Shown: positions 1 to 9,540 of the stretch, one piece after another
Numbering within the stretch: the first letter of the stretch is position 1
Layout: each line of letters starts with the position of its first letter
Assembly: GCA_025965975.1 (NCBI GenBank)
Contig: JAOPVX010000449.1
Span: 1 to 38,061, forward strand
Reading direction: 5' to 3'
Length of the DNA: 38,061 nt
DNA from: Mycobacterium sp.
Lineage (GTDB): Bacteria > Actinomycetota > Actinomycetes > Mycobacteriales > Mycobacteriaceae
Notes under the pieces: generated by a model
The model's input: only the letters and a program-made list of their open reading frames with translations
Told to the model about the DNA's origin: nothing
Databases searched by the model: none
Made by a program: the position numbers and the translations under genes

Positions 1-149
1 CGGGAACAACACTCCGCAGTCGACAATCAACAGCCGACCCAGATGCTCGAAAACGGTCATGTTGCGGCCAATTTCGCTGATTCCACCCAATGCGGTGACC
101 CGCAGTCCCCCGGGGGCCAGCGGTCCCGGTGGCTTGAGTTCTTCGTTCA

Positions 150-150
<1 letters not shown>
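1..150 (-). CDS. rnj: Ribonuclease J, N-terminal 50 codons (partial)
   Basis: The reverse strand reads from a GTG whose first base is also the last base of the dapA stop codon (1-nt overlap), and stays open to the window edge. The translation contains ALGGISEIGRNMTVFEHLGR and then IVDCGVLFP. This is the first strand region of the metallo-beta-lactamase fold of RNase J enzymes, which act as combined endonuclease and 5'-3' exonuclease in RNA processing. The catalytic HxHxDH motif lies outside the window. The 1-nt overlap with dapA implies co-transcription and translational coupling, as for Rv2753c-Rv2752c of M. tuberculosis. Identification is by sequence recognition and synteny. Confidence 0.9.
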
Positions 151-1091
<941 letters not shown>

Positions 1092-1100
1092 CTATATCTG

Positions 1101-1229
1101 GCCAGCTCCGTCAAGCCTCCGTGGCCGGATCCCGGCCAGCTCCGTCAAGCCTCCGTGGCCGGATCCTGGCCAGCTCCGTCAAGCCTCCGTGGCTGGATCC
1201 CGGCCAGCTCCGTCAAGCCTCCGTGGCTA
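1101..1229. repeat. 34-bp tandem repeat at thyX 3' end, about 3.8 copies
   Basis: The unit starts GCCAGCTCCGTCAAGCCTCC and repeats with a 34-bp period at 1101, 1135, 1169 and 1203, with only one or two substitutions between copies. Read on the thyX strand, the copy at 1203 contains the last codons of thyX (GCC ACG GAG GCT TGA). The other copies are therefore duplications of the gene's 3' end placed after the genuine stop. The array fills most of the thyX-dapA gap. Confidence 0.95.
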
Positions 1230-1965
1230 ACGGGCTGGTCGCCACCTCCGTGCCGTCTGCCAGCGTGGAGATCTCGAAGTCGGCGAAGACCTGCGGGGCG
1301 AGGTCGATGAGCCGGCGCAAACACTCGATGGCCAGCCGGCGGATTTCGACGTCGGCGTGCTCGCTGGCCCGCATCGCGATGAAATGCCGCCACGCCCGGT
1401 AGTTCCCGGTGACCACGATGCGCGTCTCGGTCGCATTGGGCAGCACGGCCCGCGCCGCCTGCCGGGCTTGCTTGCGCCGCAGCACGGCGTTGGGCTGGTC
1501 GGCGAACTTGGCCTCGAGCTTCGTCAACAACTCGGCGTATGTCGCGCGGCTGGCGTCGGCGGCGGTCGTGAAGATCTCCTGCAGTTCGGCGTCGTCCTCG
1601 ATTCCCGGTGGCACGACGACCTGGGCGTCGTGTTCGGGGACGTATCGCTGCGACAACTGCGAGTAGGAGAAATGGCGATGCCGGATCAGTTCGTGTGTGC
1701 AGGACCGCGAGATGCCGGTGATGTAGAACGACACCGTCGCGTGCTCGAGCACCGAGAAGTGGCCGACGTCGATGATGTGGCGCAGGTATCCGGCGTTGGT
1801 TGCGGTCCGAGGATTGGGCTTCGACCAGCTCTGATAGCACGCGCGGCCGGCGAACTCCACGAGCGCGGGCCCGCCGTCGGCGTCGGTGCTCCACGGCACG
1901 TCGGGCGGCGCCATGAACTCGGTCTTGGCGATCAGTTGCACGCGCAGTGGCGTGGTCTCGGCCAC
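1213..1965 (-). CDS. thyX: FAD-dependent thymidylate synthase ThyX
   Basis: ThyX makes dTMP from dUMP using methylene-tetrahydrofolate, FAD and NADPH. The ThyX signature [14 protein letters not shown] lies at residues 95-108, and [14 protein letters not shown] and the YRAWRHFI segment near the C-terminus are also present. At 250 residues it has the usual length. The GTG start is preceded by TAGGGT with a 5-nt gap, fitting a leaderless transcript. The stop codon lies inside the 34-bp repeat array, whose first copy encodes the last residues LATEA. The window also encodes the unrelated ThyA about 2.6 kb away, the dual arrangement known in mycobacteria. A divergent deaminase gene starts 115 bp upstream. 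Confidence 0.96.
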   Translation of the reverse strand: MAETTPLRVQLIAKTEFMAPPDVPWSTDADGGPALVEFAGRACYQSWSKPNPRTATNAGYLRHIIDVGHFSVLEHATVSFYITGISRSCTHELIRHRHFSYSQLSQRYVPEHDAQVVVPPGIEDDAELQEIFTTAADASRATYAELLTKLEAKFADQPNAVLRRKQARQAARAVLPNATETRIVVTGNYRAWRHFIAMRASEHADVEIRRLAIECLRRLIDLAPQVFADFEISTLADGTEVATSPLATEA

Positions 1966-1970
1966 GGCTC

Positions 1971-2075
1971 ACCCTAACGTGGCGGCCGTTGCCGACCTTC
2001 TTTCGCTGCATCCCGCGCAAGCTTTCGCTGCATCCCGCGCAAGCGGAGTCGTCATGATTGAGGCAACGTTAGGGT
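1971..2075. promoter_or_regulatory. Divergent thyX / deaminase promoter region with inverted ACGTTAGGGT boxes
   Basis: ACCCTAACGT at 1971-1980 and its exact reverse complement ACGTTAGGGT at 2066-2075 flank the intergenic region. Each contains TAGGGT pointing outward, 5 nt before the GTG of thyX or the ATG of the deaminase. They look like matched leaderless -10 elements. Identity extends into the flanks, since both genes begin (A/G)TGGCC. Matched promoters or a shared operator would both fit. Confidence 0.55.
2001..2044. repeat. 22-bp tandem duplication between thyX and the deaminase gene
   Basis: TTTCGCTGCATCCCGCGCAA followed by GC occurs twice without a mismatch (2001-2022 and 2023-2044). 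It lies between the two outward-pointing promoters. Confidence 0.95.
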
Positions 2076-2080
2076 TGGGT

Positions 2081-2668
2081 ATGGCCGCCCCGACGCTCGC
2101 TCCCCGCCTGCTCGACGTCATCGATCTCGACATCCTGCCGCTGACCGAACGCGGTGTCGCCGACGGAAACAAGATTTTCGGCGCGGCACTACTACGCAAG
2201 TCCGATCTGTCGCTGGTTCTCGCGGGAACCAACGACGAAACCGAAAATCCGCTGCTGCATGGCGAAATCAACACCCTCAACCGGTTCTACGAGTTGCCCG
2301 AGCGGCCATCGACTCGCGATGTGTTGTTTCTGTCCACCCACGAACCCTGTCCACTGTGCTTGTCGGCCATCACCTGGGCGGGATTCGACAACTTCTACTA
2401 CTTCTTCAGTTACCAGGATTCCCGGGATGCCTTCGCTATTCCTCATGACCTGAAGATCCTCAAGGAAGTGTTCGGTGTGGACGACGGCGACTACCGGCGC
2501 AGCAACTCATTCTGGACCGCGTATTCGATACCGGAGCTGGTCGAGTCCGAGCCCGAGCTGCAACGCACCGACTTGCGCCAGCAGCAGGAACGGATCCGCG
2601 CCCGGTACGCCGCGCTATCCGCGCAGTATCAGGATTCGAAGGGCGACAACGACATTCCGCTGAGCTGA
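2081..2668 (+). CDS. Cytidine/deoxycytidylate deaminase-like zinc protein
   Basis: The 195-residue protein has the zinc site of the cytidine deaminase superfamily: HGE (His60, Glu62) in NPLLHGEINTLNRFYELP, and PCPLC (Cys90, Cys93) in STHEPCPLCLSAITWAGF. The family hydrolytically deaminates a base, nucleoside or nucleotide; the substrate cannot be read from the sequence. Its position next to thyX, which consumes dUMP, makes a pyrimidine role attractive, but that is inference. The ATG at 2081 is preceded by TAGGGT plus 5 nt, mirroring thyX. An in-frame ATG at 2054 with GGAG upstream would add 9 residues. The 3' end overlaps the convergent alkX-like gene by 40 bp. The tail after about residue 150 is charged and helical. 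Confidence 0.8.
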   Translation: MAAPTLAPRLLDVIDLDILPLTERGVADGNKIFGAALLRKSDLSLVLAGTNDETENPLLHGEINTLNRFYELPERPSTRDVLFLSTHEPCPLCLSAITWAGFDNFYYFFSYQDSRDAFAIPHDLKILKEVFGVDDGDYRRSNSFWTAYSIPELVESEPELQRTDLRQQQERIRARYAALSAQYQDSKGDNDIPLS

Positions 2669-3867
2669 CGCCGCAGGGCGGGCGCCAGATCACCCCGATC
2701 CCCGACCGTGACGTCGCCCAACCCGAGCCACGATGCCATCGCCGCCAGCTCGGGGGCAAGCGCCTCGACCACCCGCGACCGTTGCTGCCCATCCTCCGCG
2801 AACGCCCCGACGACGTGCAGCGCATCCCTGGTCCGTTCGGCCTTCAGGTCCACGCGCGCGACGAGCCGCCCGTCGAGCAGGAACGGCCACACGTAGTAGC
2901 CGTATTGGCGCTTCGCCGCTGGCACATAGATCTCGATCCGGTAGTGAAAATCGAAGAGCCGTTGCACTCTTGGCCGGAAGAAGATCAACGGGTCGAACGG
3001 GCACAGCAGCGCGGTGCCACGGTCGAGCCGCGGCACCATCTGGCCGGCACGTAGATATGCCGGCGCATTCCAGCCGGCTACGTCGACCCGTTCGAGCTCT
3101 CCGTCGGCGACAAGCTTTCCGAGCGCCGGCTTGACTTGTTGTGCGGCGAGCCGGAAGTAGTCGCGAATGTCGGCCTCGGTCCCCACCCCCAGCGCGCTGG
3201 CCGCCCGCAGCGTGAGCTCGCGCACGGCTTCCTCGTCGTCGATCTTGCGGGCCACCACCTCCGGCGGCAGCACGTTCTCGGTCAGGTCGTAGTGGCGGGC
3301 GAACCCGACCCGGGTGGCCGTCGTCAGCACCCCGGCCGCGAACAGCGCCTCGGTCACCCATTTGGTGTCGCTGCGGTCCCACCACGGGCCCTTCCTGCCG
3401 CGTTGTTCGGCACCCAGGTGCGCCTCGATCTGCCCGGCCGTGGCCGGGCCGAGTTCCTTGACGGCTGCGACGACGTCGTCGGCCATCCGCGGGTTCTTCT
3501 TGACGATGTGCGTGCCCCACCGCCCGTGGGTGTACTCGCGCATCCGCCAGCGCAGCAGCGGCCAGTCATCGACCGCCATCAGAGCGGCCTCGTGCGCCCA
3601 GTACTCGACGAGCAGCCTCGGTGAGCGCGCGGAGTGACTCCAAGCGGCACGTTCGAGCACGTCGCGGTCGTAGGCCCCGAGCCGGCTGAACACCGGCGCA
3701 TAGTGGGCCCGCACCGCCACCGACACCGAATCCAGTTGCAGCACCTGGATACGCGAGATGAGCCGCCGCAGGTGTGCTCGGGTGACAGGGCCCCGCGGTT
3801 TCGGCTCGGCGAAGCCCTGCGCGGCGACGGCGACGCGGCGCGCCTGGGCGGCAGTCAGCGCGGTCAT
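2629..3867 (-). CDS. YcaQ/AlkX-type winged-helix DNA glycosylase (HTH_42)
   Basis: The 412-residue protein belongs to the HTH_42 (DUF1006) family that includes E. coli YcaQ/AlkX, a glycosylase that unhooks interstrand DNA crosslinks. The N-terminus contains [20 protein letters not shown] with a QLD triad at 44-46. This matches the Q-x-D catalytic motif of the YcaQ branch rather than the Q-x-Q of AlkZ. Family-typical segments follow: [12 protein letters not shown] near 86-97, [15 protein letters not shown] near 162-176, and [31 protein letters not shown] near 287-317. The ATG overlaps the dfrA stop in an ATGA, so it is the third gene of a thyA-dfrA-alkX unit. Length matches the family. The function is transferred from the family, not proven here. 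Confidence 0.85.
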   Translation of the reverse strand: MTALTAAQARRVAVAAQGFAEPKPRGPVTRAHLRRLISRIQVLQLDSVSVAVRAHYAPVFSRLGAYDRDVLERAAWSHSARSPRLLVEYWAHEAALMAVDDWPLLRWRMREYTHGRWGTHIVKKNPRMADDVVAAVKELGPATAGQIEAHLGAEQRGRKGPWWDRSDTKWVTEALFAAGVLTTATRVGFARHYDLTENVLPPEVVARKIDDEEAVRELTLRAASALGVGTEADIRDYFRLAAQQVKPALGKLVADGELERVDVAGWNAPAYLRAGQMVPRLDRGTALLCPFDPLIFFRPRVQRLFDFHYRIEIYVPAAKRQYGYYVWPFLLDGRLVARVDLKAERTRDALHVVGAFAEDGQQRSRVVEALAPELAAMASWLGLGDVTVGDRGDLAPALRRQLSGMSLSPFES

Positions 3868-4349
3868 GCCCGGTGATAGCTGTGATACCGGTAGCGCAGT
3901 CCTGAGCTACTGGTGAGCCACTCCCCCGTGGTGCCGACCCAGGCTTCGTCCAACACCGGCGCCACCGCGTCGGCGTCCCGACGCGGCAGGTCGATCTCGA
4001 TCTCGGTCACCTCACATCGCGTCGCGATCGGCAACGCGAGCGCATAGACCTGCTCTCCTCCGATCACCCAGCTCTCATCCCCGGTGAGCGTGTCCTCGAG
4101 CGTCGTCACCACTTCTGCACCGTCGGCCATGTAGTCAGCTTGCCGGGTGACTACGACATTTCTGCGCCCCGGCAGCGGCCGCACCCTTGACGGCAGCGAT
4201 TCCCAGGTCAGCCGCCCCATCACCACGGTGTGGCCAACGGTGAGGTCCTTGAACCTGGCCTGGTCCTCGGGCAGCCGCCATGGGATGCCGTTGTCGCGGC
4301 CGATGACACCTGAGGTGGACTGGGCCCAGATCAGGCCGACTGTCCTCAC
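3864..4349 (-). CDS. dfrA: Dihydrofolate reductase
   Basis: DfrA regenerates tetrahydrofolate with NADPH and is the target of antifolates. The sequence [21 protein letters not shown], catalytic Asp29 in [20 protein letters not shown] and [15 protein letters not shown] follow the mycobacterial enzyme closely. The GTG at 4349 gives 161 residues against about 159 in M. tuberculosis. The frame stays open upstream through a 33-bp repeat array and would add an 11-residue repeat, but the family begins at VGLIWAQ, so the short form is called. The repeats replace the normal spacer after thyA. No strong Shine-Dalgarno is visible, so initiation may depend on coupling to thyA. The stop overlaps the alkX-like start (ATGA). 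Confidence 0.94.
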   Translation of the reverse strand: MRTVGLIWAQSTSGVIGRDNGIPWRLPEDQARFKDLTVGHTVVMGRLTWESLPSRVRPLPGRRNVVVTRQADYMADGAEVVTTLEDTLTGDESWVIGGEQVYALALPIATRCEVTEIEIDLPRRDADAVAPVLDEAWVGTTGEWLTSSSGLRYRYHSYHRA

Positions 4350-4350
4350 C

Positions 4351-4577
4351 GAGATTCGGCCCTGCAAGCAGGCCTCACCACCCGAGATTCGGCCCTGCAA
4401 GCAGGCCTCACCACCCGAGATTCGGCCCTGCAAGCAGGCCTCACCACCCAAGATTCGGCCCTGCAAGCAGGCCTCACCACCCAAGATTCGGCCCTGCAAG
4501 CAGGCCTCACCACCCAAGATTCGGCCCTGCAAGCAGGCCTCATCACCCAAGATTCGGCCCTGCAAGCAGGCCTCATA
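4351..4577. repeat. 33-bp tandem array between thyA and dfrA, about 6.9 copies
   Basis: Copies begin at 4351, 4384, 4417, 4450, 4483, 4516 and 4549 (GAGATTCGGCCCTGCAAGCA and so on). The first three start GAGATT and the rest AAGATT. The array begins at the thyA stop and ends at the dfrA GTG. In the coding direction each unit repeats the TGAGG that belongs to both the thyA stop and the dfrA start. Because 33 is a multiple of 3, the dfrA frame and one other frame remain open throughout. Copies are adjacent with no unique spacers, so this is not CRISPR. A unit count of seven makes it a likely variable-number locus. Confidence 0.97.
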
Positions 4578-5373
4578 CCGCCACGGGCGCCTTGATCGCC
4601 GGGTGCGGGTCGTAGTTCACGATGGCGATGTCGTCGTAGGTGTAGCCGAATATCGAATCACGCGGCGCCAGAACGAGTTCCGGGTATGGCCGCGGCTCGC
4701 GGGACAGCTGCTCGGTGACCTGTTCGACGTGGTTGTCGTAGATGTGACAGTCGCCGCCGGTCCAGACGAACTCCCCCACTGACAGACCGGCCTGCGCAGC
4801 CATCATGTGCGTCAGCAACGCGTAGCTGGCGATGTTGAACGGCACACCGAGGAACAGGTCGGCGCTGCGCTGGTAGAGCTGGCAGGACAGCCGCCCATCG
4901 GCGACGTAGAACTGGAAGAACGCGTGGCATGGCGGCAACGCCATCTGCGGGATCTCACCGACGTTCCACGCCGAGACGATGTTGCGCCGTGAGTCCGGGT
5001 CGACCTTCAGCAGCTCGAGTGCGGCGCCGATCTGGTCGATGTGCTCGCCCGAGGGCGTCGGCCACGACCGCCACTGCACGCCGTAGACCGGACCCAGATC
5101 GCCTGTCTCCGAAGCCCATTCGTCCCAGATGCGGACGCCCCGGTCCTGCAGCCACCGTACGTTCGAGTCGCCGCGCAGGAACCACAGCAGCTCGTAGATC
5201 ACCGACTTGGTGTGCACCTTCTTGGTGGTGATCAGCGGGAATCCGGCCGTCAGGTCGTAGCGCATCTGGTGGCCGAACAGGCTGCGAGTGCCGGTGCCGG
5301 TGCGGTCCGATTTGGGTGTGCCGCGCTCGAGCACCACCCCGAGCAGATCCTCGTACGGCGTGGCGATTGGCAC
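4573..5373 (-). CDS. thyA: Thymidylate synthase ThyA
   Basis: ThyA methylates dUMP to dTMP with methylene-tetrahydrofolate, giving dihydrofolate that DfrA next to it recycles. The protein is nearly superimposable on the mycobacterial enzyme: [16 protein letters not shown] near 19-34, the catalytic Cys149 in [20 protein letters not shown], the dUMP-binding [13 protein letters not shown], and C-terminal [12 protein letters not shown]. The GTG at 5373 gives 266 residues and is preceded by TAAGCT plus 7 nt, indicating a leaderless start. The longer upstream frame has no family similarity. The stop TGA lies in the 33-bp repeat. It heads the thyA-dfrA-alkX operon and is divergent from the dienelactone hydrolase gene (43-bp gap). 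Confidence 0.96.
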   Translation of the reverse strand: MPIATPYEDLLGVVLERGTPKSDRTGTGTRSLFGHQMRYDLTAGFPLITTKKVHTKSVIYELLWFLRGDSNVRWLQDRGVRIWDEWASETGDLGPVYGVQWRSWPTPSGEHIDQIGAALELLKVDPDSRRNIVSAWNVGEIPQMALPPCHAFFQFYVADGRLSCQLYQRSADLFLGVPFNIASYALLTHMMAAQAGLSVGEFVWTGGDCHIYDNHVEQVTEQLSREPRPYPELVLAPRDSIFGYTYDDIAIVNYDPHPAIKAPVAV

Positions 5374-5380
5374 GTCGGTT

Positions 5381-5386
5381 AGCTTA
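5381..5386 (-). promoter_or_regulatory. thyA -10 hexamer TAAGCT
   Basis: TAAGCT on the reverse strand is followed by 7 nt and the thyA GTG. This places the transcription start at or next to the initiation codon, as in leaderless mycobacterial messages. Confidence 0.5.
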
Positions 5387-5416
5387 CGTCCAGTGCCGAC
5401 GAGTAGAACGGATGCC

Positions 5417-6166
5417 ATGCCGAGTATCCGCAGCATCTCCGCGACCGTCACCACTCCCGACGGCACCTGCCCCGTGACCCTGCACACCCCGAACGGCACC
5501 GGCCCATGGTCGGCGGTGGTGATGTATCCCGACGCCGGCGGTGTCCGACCGACCTTCCAGGAGATGGCGGCCAGGTTGGCCGGCTTCGGCCACGCCGTGC
5601 TGCTGCCCGACGTGTACTACCGCGACGGCGACTGGGAACCGTTCGAGATGGAGACCGTGTTCGGCGATCCCGAGCAGCGCAAGCGCCTGATGACGATGGT
5701 CGGCAGCGTCACGCCCGACATGATCGCAACGGATGCGGCCGCGTTCTTCGACTTTCTGGCGTCGCGGCCCGAGGTTTCCGGTGACGCGTTCGGCGTCTGC
5801 GGGTATTGCATGGGCGGGCGGACGTCGGTGATCGTCGCCGGCCGGGTGCCCGACCGGGTGGCAGCCGCGGGGTCGTTCCACGGCGGCGGCCTTGTCACCG
5901 ACGACGCCACCAGCCCGCATCTGCTCGCCGACCAGATGAAGGCGACGGTCTACGTTGCCGGCGCCGAGAACGACGCGTCGTTCACTCCCGAACAGGCCGA
6001 GACCCTGGACAAGGCGCTGACCGCGGCGAACGTTACACACAAGATCGAGATCTATCCGGCCGCACACGGATTCGCCGTCCCGGACAACCCGCCGTACGAC
6101 AAGGACGCCGCCGAGCGGCACTGGATCGCGCTGCAGCAGCTGTTCGAGTCCGCATTGCCTCATTGA
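5417..6166 (+). CDS. Dienelactone hydrolase family protein
   Basis: This is an alpha/beta-hydrolase of the dienelactone hydrolase family, 249 residues. The Cys-Asp-His triad is visible as Cys131 in GYCMGG, Asp186 in AGAENDASF and His217 in [10 protein letters not shown]. These enzymes hydrolyse lactone or ester bonds; the substrate is unknown here. The counterpart in M. tuberculosis appears to be Rv2765, also beside thyA. The ATG at 5417 is chosen because family similarity starts at [11 protein letters not shown]; the upstream extension runs antisense through thyA. The downstream AlkZ-like gene begins 2 nt after the stop, so the two are probably one operon. Confidence 0.9.
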   Translation: MPSIRSISATVTTPDGTCPVTLHTPNGTGPWSAVVMYPDAGGVRPTFQEMAARLAGFGHAVLLPDVYYRDGDWEPFEMETVFGDPEQRKRLMTMVGSVTPDMIATDAAAFFDFLASRPEVSGDAFGVCGYCMGGRTSVIVAGRVPDRVAAAGSFHGGGLVTDDATSPHLLADQMKATVYVAGAENDASFTPEQAETLDKALTAANVTHKIEIYPAAHGFAVPDNPPYDKDAAERHWIALQQLFESALPH

Positions 6167-6168
6167 GG

Positions 6169-7263
6169 GTGGTGTCGCTGCGGGCACTGAACCGGGCCAC
6201 GCTCGCCCGCCAGCTACTCCTGCAGCGCTCGCCGATGAGCGCGCTGGACGCGATCGAGCGCCTCGTCGGAATGCAGGCGCAGGCGCCGTTCGCGCCGTAT
6301 TACGGGTTGTGGAGCAGGCTCGACGGCTTCACCGGCGAGGAGCTGTCCGGCCTGCTGTCCTCCCGCAAGGCCGCTCGCATCGTGCTGATGCGCGGCACCA
6401 TCCATCTCGTCACGGCCAGGGACTGTCATCGGCTGCGCCCGCTGGTCCAGCCGGCATTGGATCGCATGCTGGCGACCAACGCCACGCATGGCAGGCCGCT
6501 CGCGGCCGTCGATGTGGCCGCGCTCGTCGACACGGCAAAGCAGCTTCTGGACGCCGAGGCGCTCACTCCCGGCGAGGTCGGCGCCCGGCTGGCCGAACAA
6601 TGGCCGGAAACGCCGAAGGGATCCCTTGCCGAGGCCGCACGCAGCCTGCTGCCGTTGGTGCAGGTTCCGCCACGGGCGCTCTGGCAGCGCAGCGGACAGG
6701 TCCGGCTGAGGACCGCGACGGCCTGGCTGGGCAGGCCGCGCGGGAAACCGCTGACGATCGACGAAGTCGTGGTGCGCTACCTCGGGGCGTTCGGCCCCGC
6801 GAGCGTCGCAGACGTGCAGACGTGGAGCGGGCTGCGCAGGCTGGGCGAGGTGGTCGAGCGGCTGGATGCGCGGCTGATGCGGGTCAAAGGCGAGGGCGGA
6901 CAAACGCTTTACGACCTTCCGGAGGCGCCACGGCCCGATCCGGAGATAACGGCGCCGGTGCGGCTCGTCGCGCCGTTCGACAACATCCTGCTCTCGCATG
7001 CCAACCGCACCCGGGTGATCTCCGACGAGCACCGCAAGAGATTGTTCTCGGGCCGCAACGGGGTCTTTCCCGGCACGGTGCTGGTCGACGGGTTCGTCGC
7101 AGGAACGTGGGAGCTGGTCGGCAAGGGCGAATCGACCAGCATGCACGTGCGGCCCTATGTCGCGATGCGTCGCGGCGTGCTCGATGCGGTTATTTCGGAG
7201 GGAAACCGCTTGCTGCAGCGCGCCTTTGAGGTGACGGACCCGCAGGTGGCGGTTACTCAGTAG
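6169..7263 (+). CDS. AlkZ-like winged-helix protein (HTH_42), putative crosslink DNA glycosylase
   Basis: The 364-residue protein is a second HTH_42 member. Near its N-terminus it has ERLVGMQAQAPFAPYYGLWSR with QAQ at residues 36-38. This is the Q-x-Q motif of the AlkZ branch, whose Streptomyces member removes azinomycin crosslinks. Later segments RKAARIVLMRGTIHLVTA (near 66-83) and LVAPFDNILLSHANRTRVIS also fit. Two adjacent GTG codons (6169 and 6172) can serve as start; the first leaves a 2-nt gap after the dienelactone hydrolase stop. Its 3' end overlaps the convergent small membrane protein gene by 11 bp. Many HTH_42 proteins are uncharacterised, so glycosylase activity is family-level inference. 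Confidence 0.82.
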   Translation: MVSLRALNRATLARQLLLQRSPMSALDAIERLVGMQAQAPFAPYYGLWSRLDGFTGEELSGLLSSRKAARIVLMRGTIHLVTARDCHRLRPLVQPALDRMLATNATHGRPLAAVDVAALVDTAKQLLDAEALTPGEVGARLAEQWPETPKGSLAEAARSLLPLVQVPPRALWQRSGQVRLRTATAWLGRPRGKPLTIDEVVVRYLGAFGPASVADVQTWSGLRRLGEVVERLDARLMRVKGEGGQTLYDLPEAPRPDPEITAPVRLVAPFDNILLSHANRTRVISDEHRKRLFSGRNGVFPGTVLVDGFVAGTWELVGKGESTSMHVRPYVAMRRGVLDAVISEGNRLLQRAFEVTDPQVAVTQ

Positions 7264-7717
7264 GTTCGTCGCGGTTTCGGTGGCTGAATCGCGCCATCGC
7301 ACGAACAAGTCCCCGCCCGGCGTAGACGCCCGCCGCGACCGACACGATGATCATCACGACGAACAACAACAGCCAGTTACTTCGACTGTGGCTGACGTTC
7401 CACCAGATGATGGTGAACAGCACGGCACAGATGAACACCACGATGTCGCGCCAATTGCCCTCGTAGGACGCGGCCGCAAGACGCAGCTCGCGGCTCTTCT
7501 CCGATGCGGTGATCAGGTCATCGATGCGCTGATCGATGCTCTGCCGCAATCTCTCTCGCCGCTGCGTCTGGTCGAGTGGAATCCTCTCTAACAGGTCGAA
7601 ATCCTTGGCGATCAGACCGCGGACATCGGGCGCTCGCAGGTTTCCCGCTGCGACACCGAGCAGTGCCCCGCCGGCGATCGGCGCAGCGCCCAAAGCGAGG
7701 TTCGCGATACCTGACAT
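7253..7717 (-). CDS. Small membrane protein of unknown function
   Basis: I do not recognise this 154-residue protein. It has a glycine/alanine-rich N-terminus (GAAPIAGGALLGVAAG), a charged, probably coiled middle (QTQRRERLRQSIDQRIDDL), and two adjacent hydrophobic helices (IVVFICAVLFTIIWWNV near 92-108 and NWLLLFVVMIIVSVAAGVYAG near 114-134). A basic tail follows. A strong GGAGGAAA Shine-Dalgarno precedes the ATG. The start lies 10 nt after the flavodoxin-like gene, so it is the last gene of the dapB operon. An inner-membrane role is inferred only from the helices. Confidence 0.75.
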   Translation of the reverse strand: MSGIANLALGAAPIAGGALLGVAAGNLRAPDVRGLIAKDFDLLERIPLDQTQRRERLRQSIDQRIDDLITASEKSRELRLAAASYEGNWRDIVVFICAVLFTIIWWNVSHSRSNWLLLFVVMIIVSVAAGVYAGRGLVRAMARFSHRNRDEPTE

Positions 7718-7727
7718 GTTTCCTCCG

Positions 7728-8179
7728 TCATTCCATCAATGTCGCGGCCAGCGTGCCACCGAGCTCATACGCCCGTTCGCGAACGCCGGCGTCGATGGTG
7801 CCGATGACTTCGAGCACGTCGGCGGCCTTGGTCAGCGCGAGCCCGGTGGCCACCTTGTCCACCGCGTTGGCCGCGCCCACGGTGTCGTTATTGCCATGCA
7901 CCCACAAGCCGTATGGCCGGCCGGCCACGTGATCGAGGCTCGGGTAGTAGACGGTGTCGAAGAAATGCTTCAGCGCGCCGGACATGTACCCCAGATTGGC
8001 GGTGGTGCCGAACAAGTACCCGTCCGCGTCGAGCATGTCGGGGACCGTCGCCGCCAGGGCAGGCCGCACCTCGATATCAACCCCCTCGATGTCGGGATCC
8101 TTGGCGCCGGCGAGCACGGCTTCGAGCAGTTCGCGGGTGGCAGGCGACGGCGTGTGATGCACGATCAGCAGGGTCTTGC

Positions 8180-8183
<4 letters not shown>
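7728..8183 (-). CDS. Flavodoxin-fold protein (NAD(P)H-dependent oxidoreductase-like)
   Basis: The 151-residue protein starts VSKTLLIVHHTPSPATRELLEAV, a first beta-strand and FMN phosphate loop of the flavodoxin fold. It continues with DGYLFGTTANLGYMSGALKHFFDTVYY, typical of flavodoxin/FMN reductases. The expected role is FMN-dependent electron transfer. The GTG at 8183 overlaps the preceding stop by 4 nt (GTGA) and sits next to GGAGGAGGG. The longer upstream frame is antisense-like and is rejected. It matches Rv2771c by order, between an Rv2772c-like gene and a small membrane protein gene. Confidence 0.85.
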
Positions 8184-9390
<1,207 letters not shown>

Positions 9391-9455
9391 GCTTCCGGAC
9401 TCTCAGACAGGACATCGCGTCACTGCCGTCATTCCAAATGACTTGCACCACTTTC

Positions 9456-9493
9456 GTTTCAGCTGTGGATAAGTGTTTCAGCTGTGGATAAGT
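9456..9493. repeat. 19-bp tandem duplication carrying two DnaA-box-like sites
   Basis: GTTTCAGCTGTGGATAAGT occurs twice exactly (9456-9474 and 9475-9493). Each copy contains TGTGGATAA, the reverse complement of the classical DnaA box TTATCCACA. A further TTGTCCACT at 9501-9509 resembles the box on the other strand. The sites are about 18-19 bp apart and lie just upstream of the LexA box and the HNH gene. Confidence 0.9.
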
Positions 9494-9521
9494 TCTGTTG
9501 TTGTCCACTCTTGTCGATGGT

Positions 9522-9537
9522 TCGAACTAGTGTTCGA
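9522..9537 (+). promoter_or_regulatory. LexA (SOS) box upstream of the DUF222-HNH gene
   Basis: TCGAACTAGTGTTCGA matches the mycobacterial SOS-box form TCGAAC-N4-GTTCGA with perfect arms. TAGTGT at 9528-9533, inside the box, is a TANNNT hexamer 7 nt before the ATG at 9541, so LexA would cover the -10 of a leaderless transcript. LexA control of 13E12-family genes is established in M. tuberculosis. Confidence 0.85.
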
Positions 9538-9540
9538 GAT

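Noticed and set aside
1886-2080. N-terminal extension of the deaminase into thyX
   Set aside because: It would overlap thyX antisense and cross the promoter repeats; no similarity before the ATG at 2081.
3864-4565. DfrA with a 72-residue repeated N-terminal extension
   Set aside because: The frame is open but the family starts at VGLIWAQ; the extension comes from the repeat array. Kept as a question in the findings, not as the call.
4351-4577. Regular 33-bp repeats resembling a CRISPR array
   Set aside because: Units are directly adjacent with no unique spacers, and no cas genes are in the window.
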